The notes under the pieces are model-generated. The model was not told the DNA's origin. It did not search any database and saw nothing but the letters and a program-made list of their open reading frames with translations. 64,000 bases of DNA. Source: JAEUQQ01 sp963697285 (GTDB lineage: Bacteria > Acidobacteriota > Vicinamibacteria > Vicinamibacterales > JAFNAJ01). The DNA lies in contig CAVONI010000001.1 in the NCBI GenBank assembly GCA_963697285.1, positions 186,001-250,000 of the forward strand. Reading direction: 5' to 3'. The translations under genes and the position numbers were made by a program. Shown in pieces: positions 18,047-28,979 of the stretch. Each line of letters begins with the position of its first letter. The stretch's first letter is position 1.

Positions 18047-19744
18047 ATGAAGCGCGCGCTACCGCTGGTCGCACTCTGCACGACGCTGTGCGCGGTTCCT
18101 GGCGCAGCCGTGGCACAACCAGCCGCGCCGAGCGAGGGGCGCGCCCAGCCGGGGCCACGCCTGAAGATCGAGCGTGAACTCGCGTACTCGAGCGTGCAGG
18201 GTCGCGCGTTGACGCTCGATCTCTATCGCCCTGACCCGACCAGCGCCCCGACCGCGCTCATCGTGTGGATTCACGGGTCGACGGGGGGAGACCGGACGAA
18301 GACCACGACACCGGCCGTGGCGCTTGCCACGTCGGGCTATGCCGTCGCCAGCATCGACCACCGCGGCGCGGCCGGTGCCACGGTGGCCGAGGGCGTCGCC
18401 GATGCGAAGGCGGCCGTTCGATGGCTGCGGGCCAACGCCGGCCGCTTCAACATCGATCCCGAGAAGATCGGTGTGTTCGGCCACGATTCCGGGGGGACGA
18501 TCGCTGCCATCCTGGGGACGGGCGGCGATGTCGCGGCGCTCGATGGCGACGGCGTCACGCCAGACCAGAGCAGTCGGGTGCGCGCGGTCGTCGCCGTCGC
18601 CGCCCCTCTCGGTCGCCAGCACGCTGTGAATCCCCTGGCGTACGTCACGAAAGGCGACGCGCCGACCCTGTTGCTCCACGGAACCGCCGACACGATCGCG
18701 TCGACGCTCGACAGCCAGGCCCTGGTGTCGGCGCTGAAGGTCGCGGGTGTGGACGCCACACTCGAACTGCAGATCGGCGCGACCCACGATCTCAATGTGT
18801 TGCTGACGCCTCTCGCCATGCAGCAGGTCGCCGCCTTCTTCGACCAGACGCTGCGCGGCGCCCGACGCCAGGGCGGCACCTCGAGCTATCTGTCGACGCC
18901 GCTGACCGAGTACGTCGATCCAGTCGCGTTGGACTTGGGGGGCACGCTCTACAAGACCTACCCGACACCCGTGCGTGGCCCTGGGACCATCGCCAGTTAC
19001 CGCATCTACCTTCCGCCCGACTACGCAGCGAGTGGAACGCGCCGCTACCCGGTGATCTACTTCATGCACGGGTCACTGGTCGACTCGAAGCGCCCCATCG
19101 TGGCCGGGTATGTCGCACGCGTCGATGCGGCCATTCGCTCGGGCGTGATGCCCCCGACCATTGTCGTGATGCCCCAGGGTCTCAACCAGAACCGGTGGAT
19201 CGACTCGCGTGACGGCAGCAAGCCCATGGAGTCGATCATCATCAAGGACCTGATTCCCCACATCGATGCCACCTACCGCACCATCAGCCGGCGCGAAGGG
19301 CGCGCGATCGAAGGGCACTCGATGGGCGGATTCGGCGCCCTGCACACCGGCTTCAACAATCCCGACCTGTTCGCGGCGGTCACCGGCAACGCCCCGGGGG
19401 GTGTCACCTTCGACATCACGCCACCCGAAGCGGGGTCTGGCCGCATCGATGCGTTCACGATCGTGTACGGCAGCGACCGGGCCTATTTCGAGGCCATGCA
19501 GCCCACGACACTCGCGGCCAAGAACCTCGCGAAGGTCCGGCAGCAGGCGGTCAGGGTGATCTGCGGTACAGAGGACGGCCTGTTTCCGGGTGCCAAGTTC
19601 GTGCACGATGAACTGACGAAGCTCGGCGTCACGCACGAGTGGCTGCCGGTGCCAGGTTCGCCGCACAACCACGACCAACTGCTGCAGTATCAGACCTTCG
19701 ACACGATGGCATTCTACGGAAAGGTATTTGCGAACGTGAGGTGA
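18047..19744 (+). CDS. Exported two-domain hydrolase, paralogue of the upstream gene
   Basis: 565 residues with the same two hydrolase domains as the gene at 16232 and high similarity throughout (PGPRLKIER, LDLYRPDP, YVDPVALDLGGTLYKTYPTP). The ATG at 18047 is chosen over an upstream in-frame ATG at 17915 because GGGAGG precedes it and a signal peptide follows (MKRALPLVALCTTLCAVPGAAVAQ). The first domain elbow is GHDSGG, again Asp at the nucleophile position; the second domain keeps GHSMGGFGALHTGF and a terminal HNHDQ. The two genes are a tandem duplication lying behind receptor 1, and converge with the damaged esterase gene ending at 19781. Confidence 0.87.
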   Translation: MKRALPLVALCTTLCAVPGAAVAQPAAPSEGRAQPGPRLKIERELAYSSVQGRALTLDLYRPDPTSAPTALIVWIHGSTGGDRTKTTTPAVALATSGYAVASIDHRGAAGATVAEGVADAKAAVRWLRANAGRFNIDPEKIGVFGHDSGGTIAAILGTGGDVAALDGDGVTPDQSSRVRAVVAVAAPLGRQHAVNPLAYVTKGDAPTLLLHGTADTIASTLDSQALVSALKVAGVDATLELQIGATHDLNVLLTPLAMQQVAAFFDQTLRGARRQGGTSSYLSTPLTEYVDPVALDLGGTLYKTYPTPVRGPGTIASYRIYLPPDYAASGTRRYPVIYFMHGSLVDSKRPIVAGYVARVDAAIRSGVMPPTIVVMPQGLNQNRWIDSRDGSKPMESIIIKDLIPHIDATYRTISRREGRAIEGHSMGGFGALHTGFNNPDLFAAVTGNAPGGVTFDITPPEAGSGRIDAFTIVYGSDRAYFEAMQPTTLAAKNLAKVRQQAVRVICGTEDGLFPGAKFVHDELTKLGVTHEWLPVPGSPHNHDQLLQYQTFDTMAFYGKVFANVR

Positions 19745-19780
19745 ACACGTCGCGGCACGGCTCTCGAGTGGCCCATCCTC

Positions 19781-21012
19781 TTACCTGAACAGCAGCGGCG
19801 CCATGTCGGCGAGCGAGTGGCGCCAGACCTTCCACTCGTGCTCGCCTGGATACGTCTTGAGCACCGCGTTGATCTTGCGGCTCTGCAGGTCCTGCACGGC
19901 CTTGGTGAAGTAGCGTGATGCGCGCTGTCTTCGGTGCCGCACGCGAAGAAGAACACCTTGAGCTTCTTGTTCGTCGACGCGGGATCGGTGACCAGCCCCG
20001 GCGAGATCTTCTCGAGCAGCATCACCCCATCGGCAGGCGCCGCCGCCGCATTCGAGGCGTTGCCGAACATCCCCGCGCTGATGATCCCCACCGACGCGAA
20101 GACGTCGAGCCGCTTGAGCCCGACGTTCGCCGCGATGCCCGAGCCCATCGACAGCCCGGCCAGGGCCCGGTTCTCGCGGCCCGGCAGGGTGCGGAAGTGT
20201 CTTCTCGACGAACGGCACCAGGTCGGTGACGATGTCGACCTCGTTGGCGTCGAAGCGCTGGTTGCCGCTGCCGACCCCTGGAGGGGGCGCGGTGCGCGGG
20301 CCGGCGGCGTCGAGCGACGCGAGCTCGTTCCAGTACGCGTTCGGCATCACCACGATCATGGGCTTCGACTTACCCTGCGCGATCAGGTTGTCCATGATCA
20401 CGTTGGCGACGCCCATCACGGGCCACGCCTCTTCGTCGCCGCCGCTGCCGTGCAGCAGGTAGAGCACCGGGTAGCGTTCGCTGCCCGCTTCGTAGCCGGG
20501 CGGCGTGTAGACGATCATGCGCCGCGGCGTCTTCATCGCCGTCGACGGGAACCACGCCGTGGTCATGGTGCCATGCGGCACCGCCTGCGGCTGGAAGACT
20601 GCCGACGCGTCGCCGGGCACCAGCAGCGTGTTCATGAACCCGACGCCGTCGCGCACGACGTTGTAGTTGCGCGGGATCAAGCGTCCTGACCCCGTTCACC
20701 GAGAAGGTGTAGGCCCACAACTCGGGCTGGAGCGGCGCGGGCGTCGTCACCGACCAGAGCCCCTTGTCGTCCTTGGCCATCGCCAGGTCGCGACCGCCTT
20801 CCCAGTTCCCCTGCACCAGCACCTCGGTGGCGTTGGGCGCGAGAAGGCGGAACGTGACTCTTCCGTCTGCGAGCACCTCCGGAGAACGGATTCGCCGCTT
20901 GCGCACGGCCGCCCCCGGTGCCCACCGACGTCGCGGGCGCCTCCTGTGCGAGCAGGGGCGTGGAAAGAACGACGGCCGCACCGATCGTAGCTATCGTGTG
21001 CATCAACTTCAT
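19781..21012 (-). pseudogene. CE1-like esterase with E-set domain, broken by about four frame changes
   Basis: Reconstructed from pieces: signal peptide at 21012 (MKLMHTIATIGAAVVLSTPLLAQ), E-set domain (SPEVLADGRVTFRLLAPNA), hydrolase start (RYPVLYLLHGSGGDEEAW), nucleophile segment with GLSMGSG, and the end YPGEHEWKVWRHSLADMAPLLF. Frame changes lie near 20885, 20675, 20198 and 19922, mostly one extra base in short G/C runs. Each piece keeps good similarity to the esterase at 21095 and normal codon use, so damage is recent or is consensus error. If real, the protein is lost; if repaired, it is a fifth member of the exported esterase family here. Confidence 0.75.
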
Positions 21013-21061
21013 TGCGTGTCTCCCTGGCGAGCGATGATGCCGCCTCGCGTGTAGGCAATCG

Positions 21062-21083
21062 AAAACACTTTCGGAGTGGTTTT
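21062..21083 (-). terminator. Probable intrinsic terminator between the two minus-strand esterases
   Basis: On the minus strand AAAACCACT, loop CCGAA, AGTGTTTT forms a stem with one bulge and a T4 tail; it lies 12 nt after the repaired stop of the 21095-22355 esterase. A second small stem CACTCC-G-GGAGTG overlaps that stop codon. Confidence 0.5.
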
Positions 21084-21094
21084 GCGCCGCGAAA

Positions 21095-22355
21095 TCACTC
21101 CGGGAGTGTCTTCTTCGCGGCGGGTTGGAACAGCCTCGGCAGCAGGTCCTTCAGCGACACGCGCCACACCGGCCACTCGTGGATGTAGTCCGGGGAACTC
21201 CCTGAGCGTGAACTTCAGCCCCTTGTCGTTCAGCACCTGCTTCACGACCTTGTGCGTTTCCTGCAGCGTGTCTGCCGTGCCGATCGAGATGTACAGCAGG
21301 CGCAGTCGTCCGTTCGCGCTGGCATCGAGTTGCGGCATGAGCGCCGCGAACTTCACCGGGTCGAGCGACTTGGTGATGTCGGGTCCCTTCAGGCTCGCAG
21401 CATTCGGTGGGGGCGGGACGTCGATCGCGGCACCGGGCATGACGGGATAGCCCCCGCTGAAGGCCGCCACCCATGCAAACAGGTCGAGGTGGTTGAAGGC
21501 CGCGTACATGGTCTGCGCACCGCCGACCGACAGGCCCGCGATGGCCCGGTTCTCGCGATCCGTGCGCGTCCGGTACGTCTTGTCGATGAACGGCACCAGG
21601 TCGTTGACCAGGCTCTCCGGAAACCGCCGGAACCGGCCCGGATCCTGGTTCGCGGGAAGCGCAGGCGGGGCGGGCAGCAGATCGGGAGCCGCGATCCGCG
21701 TGGTGTTCCCGTTGGGCATCACGACGATCATCGGCTTCGCCTTGCCCTGCGCCATCAGGTTGTCGAGGATCTGGACCGCCCGCCCACACGACGCCCAGGC
21801 ATCCTCGTCGCCGCTTCCACCATGGAGCAGGTAGAGCACGGGATACCGCTCCGTGCCGTTCTCGTACCCGGGCGGCGTGTACACGTAAGTCCGTCGCGTC
21901 GCGCCAGCGGTTGGTGACGCATACCACTGGAGCGAGACCGTGCCGTGCGGCACGGCGTTGACCATGTAGTCTGCCGATTCCGGTCCAGGAATGAGCAGCG
22001 TGTTCTCGATCCGGGTCGTGTTGCGCCTCGTGTTGACGTTGCGCGGATCCAGGGTGGGCACACCGTTCACGTTGAAGGTGTAGATCCAGAACTCCGGCCT
22101 CAGCGGCCCCACGGTGACCGACCAGACGCCCGTGTCGTCCTTCGCCATCGGCGTCGTGGTGCTGTCGATGCCACCCGGCCAGTCTCCGGTGACCGACACG
22201 CTCGTCGCGTCGGGCGCCATGAGACGGAACGTGACGCGCCCGTCGGGCAACACCTCGGGCGAGACGATGGGTGGCGGGCCCTGCCTGGGCACCTGCGCGC
22301 TCGCCGTTCCCGTGAAGAGGCTGAATCCGATCAGTGCCGCAGCAAGAACCCTCAT
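21095..22355 (-). CDS. Exported CE1-like esterase with E-set domain (one C-terminal frameshift)
   Basis: Starts at MRVLAAALIGFSLF (AAGGAA 7 nt upstream) with a Sec signal ending ASAQ. E-set domain SPEVLPDGRVTFRLMAPDA, then YVYTPPGYENG, VLYLLHGGSGDEDAW and the elbow GLSVGGAQTMYAAF. The frame fails near 21195, where a run of four G (plus strand) seems one too long; after repair the end reads YIHEWPVWRVSLKDLLPRLF with the probable catalytic His, stopping at 21095. As written it would run on through about 30 foreign residues to 21009. Same family as the genes at 1778, 3110 and 19781. Confidence 0.82.
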
Positions 22356-22507
22356 GAGTCTTCCTTTCGTGCCGGGTGTCAACGCCAGCATGGTTGGCCG
22401 AGCATGGCACGCCCGTTGAGCACGCCCAGGTTGGCGCCGCCAAGGCGTCAGACGTCGACAGTGTTCCCGGGACCTGCCATGTGCCGCTGAACCGCCAGGC
22501 CCCTCGC

Positions 22508-23671
22508 TCACACGCTGCGACAGGGAAGCGTCACGTCCACGCACGTGCCCCCGTAGCCGTCGGGGCCGACCTCGAGGGTGTACTGTCCCTTTCCATAGAG
22601 GTGTTCGAGCCGTGCCCGGGTGTTGCGAAGCCCGATGCCCACCTGCCGGTCGAGGCTCCATCCCGGCGGCAGGCCGGGCCCGTTGTCGCGCACGCGCAGG
22701 TGGAGGCGCTCGCCGCTGCGCCACGCCGTCAACTCGATGAAGCCCGGCGTCGTGAGCCTGGCGACGCCGTGGCGAATCGCATTCTCGATCAGCGGCTGGA
22801 GGAAGAACGTCGGCACGGCGGCAGCGGTCACCTCGGGGTCAACCCGCACCTGCACGTTGAGCCGGCCGGCAAACCTCACGAGCTGGAGCTGGATGTAGCA
22901 GTCGACGAACGCCAGCTCGCGCTCGAGCGGGACCTCCTGCTCGGAGGCGTGCTCCAGCGAGAGGCGCAGGAGATCGCCCAGCCGCTCGATCATGAGGCGC
23001 GCCTCGCGAGGGGCGCTTTCGACGTAGGCCGACACCGAGTTCAGCGTGTTGAACAGGAAGTGCGGGTCGAGCTGCGTGCGGAGCGTCGCGAGGCGCGCCT
23101 CCGACAGGAGCCGCTCCAGTTCTGCTGCGCGGATCTCGCGGTCTTTCAGGTCGCTCTGGTAGTCGTACGCGACGCAGACCATCGCGATGGCCCAGTAGAT
23201 GAAGGTGCCGAGACGGTAGGTCACGCGCAGGGCGGTATCGAGCACCGTCGGGCCGACCCAGACCGGGTCGTTGGGGGCGTCGAGCAGGCGCGTGACGCCC
23301 AGGTTGATGTAGCTGAAGGCCACGGTGAACACGAGGCTGAGCGGGACGTGCACCAGCAGTCGCCTGAACAGCGCGTTCGGGGCGAAGGGCAGCTTCCGGT
23401 TCACCCAGTAGATGCCGAACGACAACAGGCCCCACGTGTACCACTGCGCCACGGCCGACTTGAAGGCCTCGAACCACGAGATCGGCATCCACTCGTACGG
23501 CCCAAGGCGCAGTTCCCTGCGGGTCGAATAGGCGAGGACGATCAACGTCCAGAAGCCAAACGCCAGCAGCCAGCGCGGCACACGTGTGCGGCCCGTGACC
23601 TGCGTCCCTTCGGCTCGCCGCTGGGCCGCGGTGCCGAGACCCGGGAACTCATCGACGAACGAGCGTTGCAT
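22508..23671 (-). CDS. LytS/YehU-type sensor histidine kinase (orphan)
   Basis: 387 residues: four or more TM helices in the first 165 (WLLAFGFWTLIVLAYS, AQWYTWGLLSFGIYWV, LVHVPLSLVFTVAFSYI, TFIYWAIAMVCVAYDY), a short coiled linker (LKDREIRAAELERLLSEARLATLRTQ) and the His_kinase domain with phospho-acceptor DPHFLFNTLNS, then an HATPase_c domain with QPLIENAIRHG and DNGPGLP. Such kinases usually phosphorylate a LytTR response regulator; none is encoded within reach here. Start at MQRSFVDEF with GGAG upstream. It is divergent from the SSS symporter (193-bp gap), so it may govern that transporter or sense its solute. Confidence 0.9.
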   Translation of the reverse strand: MQRSFVDEFPGLGTAAQRRAEGTQVTGRTRVPRWLLAFGFWTLIVLAYSTRRELRLGPYEWMPISWFEAFKSAVAQWYTWGLLSFGIYWVNRKLPFAPNALFRRLLVHVPLSLVFTVAFSYINLGVTRLLDAPNDPVWVGPTVLDTALRVTYRLGTFIYWAIAMVCVAYDYQSDLKDREIRAAELERLLSEARLATLRTQLDPHFLFNTLNSVSAYVESAPREARLMIERLGDLLRLSLEHASEQEVPLERELAFVDCYIQLQLVRFAGRLNVQVRVDPEVTAAAVPTFFLQPLIENAIRHGVARLTTPGFIELTAWRSGERLHLRVRDNGPGLPPGWSLDRQVGIGLRNTRARLEHLYGKGQYTLEVGPDGYGGTCVDVTLPCRSV

Positions 23672-23864
23672 CCGGGAAGGTCTCCTCAGCTCCGAGTGTG
23701 CCGCGCGACCCGCCTCGACCCTCACGCTGCCCACCGCGCAGAAGGGTAGCGCGCCCGCGCCGGAACGGCGTCCGCCTCGTGACACCGGCGTCCCACTCGT
23801 AACAAACGGCTCAGTGGCCCACGAGGTTGCGTGTACACCGTGTGCGCATGGTGGACGCCGACTC

Positions 23865-25571
<1,707 letters not shown>

Positions 25572-25583
25572 GAGGCACCGACG

Positions 25584-25826
25584 ATGGTAGGACTCGACAT
25601 TCGCTGGGCGATTGGCCTGCTCTTCGTGACCTTCGGCGTGCTGCTCGCCGGATTCGGCGCGACCTCCGACGCGGCCCTCTACCAGCGCTCGCTGGGCGTC
25701 AACGTGAACCTGTGGTGGGGCGTCGTGCTGCTCGCGTTCGGCGCGGTGATGCTGGCGCTCGCCGTCCGGGGCGGCAGGAAGCAGGCTGGGGGCCGGCCCG
25801 ACGAGGCGGACCGGCCGCACTCCTGA
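25584..25826 (+). CDS. Small two-TM membrane protein next to the symporter
   Basis: 80 residues with two predicted helices (WAIGLLFVTFGVLLAGFG and LWWGVVLLAFGAVMLALAV) joined by a loop containing LYQRSLGVNVN, and a charged C-tail. GGAGG lies 9 nt before the ATG and the gene starts 12 nt after the symporter stop, so it is surely cotranscribed. I do not recognise a named family; context suggests a symporter accessory subunit, comparable in position only to the DUF4212 partners of other SSS proteins. Confidence 0.75.
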   Translation: MVGLDIRWAIGLLFVTFGVLLAGFGATSDAALYQRSLGVNVNLWWGVVLLAFGAVMLALAVRGGRKQAGGRPDEADRPHS

Positions 25827-25902
25827 CGCTGGGAGTTCCGCGCGTCCGCCACCATCTGTCGATCCGCTCACGCAGAGCCCCGGACGAGGGGCGCCGCCCT
25901 CC

Positions 25903-26589
25903 CTACGGCTTCAGCATCGTCATGAATGTCAGCTTGAAGCCGTCGGGATCGTTGATCGAGAACGCGCGCATTCCCCAGTTGTCCTGGGGTTCGTGCTCGA
26001 GTTGCCCGCCCCGGGCCTTGATCGCGCTGGCGTACTCGTCGATATCGGGCCCCGTCATGATGTACATCCGCGTGCCTTGGCCCTTGATGCGATCGCGGCC
26101 CATCTTCCAGTCATCCTGGCCGATGTAGATCGTCACTGCGCCTGAGGCAATCTGGGCTCCGCGGAACTCGCCTTCATGTTCCCACCGCTCCCTGACCGTG
26201 AAGCCCAGCACGTCGCAGTACCACTTGACGCTCGCTGCAGCATCGTTCGCCGTGAAACCCGGGGCCACGCTCACGAGCGCGGCTCCGCCCGCGGCTGGCG
26301 CTGACGCTGCCGGCCTCGCCGTCGCGCGCCTGGCCGCCGCTGGCTTGGCAGCGGGTTTCTTCGCAGGCTTCTTCGCGGTCGTCTTGGCCGGCTGCCTCGC
26401 GGACGTCTTCGCCGCCGACGTCTTCGCGGATGCCTTCGCCGCCGGTTTCTTCACGGGCTTCTTCGCCGCCGACGTCTTCGCGGATGTCTTCGCCGCCGGT
26501 TTCTTCACGGGCTTCTTCGCCGCCGACGTCTTCGCGGATGTCTTCGCCGCCGGTTTCCTCGCGGGCTTCTTCGCTGCCTTCTTCGCCAT
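25903..26589 (-). CDS. VOC-domain protein with histone H1-like Lys/Ala/Pro tail
   Basis: 228 residues. Residues 1-100 are a basic low-complexity tail built of KKP, AAK and TSAK repeats (period 18 residues over part of it), like bacterial histone H1/HupB C-tails. Residues 103-228 are a glyoxalase/bleomycin-resistance fold: APGFTANDAAASVKWYCDVLGF, VTIYIGQDDW, RMYIMTGPDIDEYASAIKARGG and INDPDGFKLTF. Metal ligands are not complete, so enzyme activity is uncertain. The tail should bind nucleic acid. Start at MAKKAAKK; longer in-frame starts add unrelated sequence. Confidence 0.85.
   Translation of the reverse strand: MAKKAAKKPARKPAAKTSAKTSAAKKPVKKPAAKTSAKTSAAKKPVKKPAAKASAKTSAAKTSARQPAKTTAKKPAKKPAAKPAAARRATARPAASAPAAGGAALVSVAPGFTANDAAASVKWYCDVLGFTVRERWEHEGEFRGAQIASGAVTIYIGQDDWKMGRDRIKGQGTRMYIMTGPDIDEYASAIKARGGQLEHEPQDNWGMRAFSINDPDGFKLTFMTMLKP
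26402..26580 (-). repeat. Tandem 54-bp repeat in the H1-like tail
   Basis: Near-perfect units starting at 26442 and 26496 with degenerate flanking copies (about 26402 and 26550). Each unit encodes 18 residues of the form KKPVKKPAAKTSAKTSAA. Copy number of such repeats commonly changes by slippage or recombination, changing tail length. Confidence 0.85.
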
Positions 26590-26829
26590 GGGTGAATCTC
26601 CTGTGGTGAACGAATCCGCGTGCAAGTCTACTGCGTGACGCACGTGACGACGAGTCATCCGATCGTGATCCGAGCGGGTACGGCCCGACCCGGCCGCCCG
26701 CCGCAAGACTCATGTCGAATCGCGAGATCCCATCGAGTTCCTGGCCGCCACGCCAAGGCTTCGCGACCGGCCCTCCCGGGCCAGTTCATCCACGTCGGCG
26801 GCGACGAGGCGGCTCAGGGAAGGATGGAG

Positions 26830-27885
26830 CTACGTCGCCAGGAACTCGGCGAACATCTCGTCGACCGTGACCCGGCGGCTGGTCATGCCGTCGCGGAATG
26901 CGCCGTCACAGAAGACGTCCAGCACGTGCCGGTTGGCCTCCATGCCGGGCGCGTAGACGCGTGATCCCATCACCTGCTCCGACTGCTCGACGTCCTCGAG
27001 GAGCCACGGCGACGCGTAGGGGTAGAGCCGCTGGGCGGCGGTGAACATCTCGTCGGCGCGCTGGAAGGCGTCCACCAGGCGCTTGCCTACGCCGGGGTTG
27101 CGCTCCCACACCGCCTTGCGGATCAGGATCACGTGCTGCGGCGGGAAGCACTGCGTGTCCTTGAAATACCGCTGTTCCACCTGCCGGTAGTCTGGGATGA
27201 GGCGCGTCATCGTGCCGCTGCCGTCGTAGAACCTGGCTGGAGGCAGCGACACCATCATCGCCTCGATGTCGCGGGCGAACAGCAGATCGGTGAGGTTCTT
27301 GCCCTTCGGCGCGTAGGTGACGTGCGGCGGCAGGACAGACGCGCCTGTCCCCGTCGACGGGACGTCGGCATCACCAACCACCCACGTCACCTTCGCGGGA
27401 TCCTGCTTGTACCACCGCATCATGTGCCGCTTCCAGACGGCTCCGCTTGCCGCCCAACCGTAGATGCCAATACGCCGGCCCTCCATCGTGGTCGGCGTCA
27501 GCGTCGAGCCCTTCGCCACGTAGATGTCACGCGCGGTGAAGTTGCGCAGCGGGAAGATCGGGATGGCCACCATCGACCGATCGCCGCCGGCCACGCGCAC
27601 GATGTGCTGGGCCATCGACGACTCGCCGCCGTCCACCGCCGGGTCCTGCGCGGCTCGGCGCAGCATCTGTGTGCGATCGCCGCGGACCCACTTCAGGGTC
27701 ACGCCTTCGGGTTTCACATCGCCGCTGGCGATGTGCATGTAGCGGACGTAGTCGGCGCAGGTGAGCGTGATGGTCGGCGCCTCTGCCGCGCTCTGTGCCG
27801 CGCCCTCCAACGACCGGGCGCCCAGCGAGGCCCCCGCCAGACTTCCCGCAGCCCGCAACATCGACCGACGCGACAGAACCGTCAT
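26830..27885 (-). CDS. Tat-exported protein of the 4,5-dihydroxyphthalate decarboxylase/SBP fold
   Basis: 351 residues. The N-terminus has a twin-arginine signal (SRRSMLRAAGSLAGASLGA). The mature part resembles 4,5-dihydroxyphthalate decarboxylase-like proteins: LTCADYVRYMHIASGDVKPEGV, a central SMVAIPIFPLRNFTARDIYV, then MEGRRIGIYGW, and a C-terminal helix set. This family has a type II periplasmic binding-protein fold, and exported members are often annotated as ABC substrate-binding proteins. No permease genes are adjacent. It lies 135 nt after the ribokinase stop on the same strand and may belong to the nucleoside operon; ligand unknown. Confidence 0.72.
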   Translation of the reverse strand: MTVLSRRSMLRAAGSLAGASLGARSLEGAAQSAAEAPTITLTCADYVRYMHIASGDVKPEGVTLKWVRGDRTQMLRRAAQDPAVDGGESSMAQHIVRVAGGDRSMVAIPIFPLRNFTARDIYVAKGSTLTPTTMEGRRIGIYGWAASGAVWKRHMMRWYKQDPAKVTWVVGDADVPSTGTGASVLPPHVTYAPKGKNLTDLLFARDIEAMMVSLPPARFYDGSGTMTRLIPDYRQVEQRYFKDTQCFPPQHVILIRKAVWERNPGVGKRLVDAFQRADEMFTAAQRLYPYASPWLLEDVEQSEQVMGSRVYAPGMEANRHVLDVFCDGAFRDGMTSRRVTVDEMFAEFLAT

Positions 27886-28020
27886 GGCGAATCCTCCTGC
27901 ATGTCAAACGATTGGCAACCACTCCGTTGCCCGTCAGCGACGCTGATCTCGCGCACCGTCAGCGACCCGACCTGTCAGGCCAGCGTTGACCCGGCGAGCC
28001 AGATGTCGCATCAGCGTTCG

Positions 28021-28959
28021 CTAGGCTCCGCCCGCGCGGCTCTTCCACTCGTCCTCGAACCGCTCACGCGTGACGAACGACTTCTGCGTGCCGACGCTCG
28101 TCGTCGAGAGGGCCGCGTAGAGGTTCGCGCGCGTAATGGCGTCACGCTCCGACAGGCCTTCGCCGAGGAACACGGCGAAGCTCCCGACGAACGCATCCCC
28201 CGCACCGGTGGTGTCCTTTGCGGTGACCGCGAACGGCGCAATCAGTTCCGTGCCGCCTTCGTGCGCCAGCAGTGCGCCCTTCTCTCCCAGGGTGATGATG
28301 ACGCGCCGCAGTCCCTGGGCGACCAGGTACGCCGCGCACGCCCTGGCGTCGTCGACCGACTCGACGGGCATCCCGGTGATCGTCGCGGCCTCGGTCTCGT
28401 TCGGCACGAAGTAGTCGACGCCCGCGAGCGCCGCAAGGTCCACCGGCTGGGCAGGCGCGGGGTTCACGATGCAGCGGATGCCACGCTGCCGGGCGAACTG
28501 CACGGTGTAGTAGACGGTCTGCAGGGGGATCTCGAACTGCAGCACGATGCAGTCAGCGGCCTCGAGCACGGCGTGCGCTTCGTTGACATCGGCGGGCAGG
28601 AGCCGATCGTTCGCGCCCTTGACGACGATGATCCGGTTCTGGCCGTTCGACTCGACGAAGATCGGGGCCACGCCGCTCGACGCGCCGGCGACGACGCGCA
28701 CGTGCGACGCGTCGATGCCCTGCGACTCGAAGTTCGTGATCGTGGCCGGCCCGAAGAGGTCTTCGCCGACGCGGGCGACCATCGAGACATGGGCGCCGCA
28801 GAGCCGTGCGGCGACTGCCTGGTTGGCGCCCTTGCCACCCCAGCCGAGGTGGAACTGGTCGCCGAAAATCGTCTCTCCTGCCTTCGGGAACCGGTCTGAG
28901 AAGGTCGTCAGGTCGACGTTCGCGCTGCCGACCACTGCAATCCTGGATTGTTTCGTCAT
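28021..28959 (-). CDS. rbsK: Ribokinase
   Basis: 312 residues of the PfkB family. The opening VVGSANVDLTTFSDRFPKAGET, the sugar-binding GGKGANQAVAAR, the NPAPAQ segment, NETEAATITG and the catalytic anion-hole/base motif DTTGAGDAFVGSF are all those of ribokinase. It uses ATP to make ribose 5-phosphate from D-ribose in the cytosol. It starts 20 nt after the nucleoside hydrolase stop, with GAGGA 4-8 nt upstream of the ATG. Placed behind nucleoside hydrolases and adenine deaminase, it should consume the ribose they release. Confidence 0.92.
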   Translation of the reverse strand: MTKQSRIAVVGSANVDLTTFSDRFPKAGETIFGDQFHLGWGGKGANQAVAARLCGAHVSMVARVGEDLFGPATITNFESQGIDASHVRVVAGASSGVAPIFVESNGQNRIIVVKGANDRLLPADVNEAHAVLEAADCIVLQFEIPLQTVYYTVQFARQRGIRCIVNPAPAQPVDLAALAGVDYFVPNETEAATITGMPVESVDDARACAAYLVAQGLRRVIITLGEKGALLAHEGGTELIAPFAVTAKDTTGAGDAFVGSFAVFLGEGLSERDAITRANLYAALSTTSVGTQKSFVTRERFEDEWKSRAGGA

Positions 28960-28979
28960 GTGTCCTCTGTACGCTGTGG

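Noticed and set aside
19781..21012. Programmed frameshifting in the esterase gene
   Set aside because: Four shifts in one gene at dissimilar sequences without slippery heptamers; indel errors or decay explain it better.
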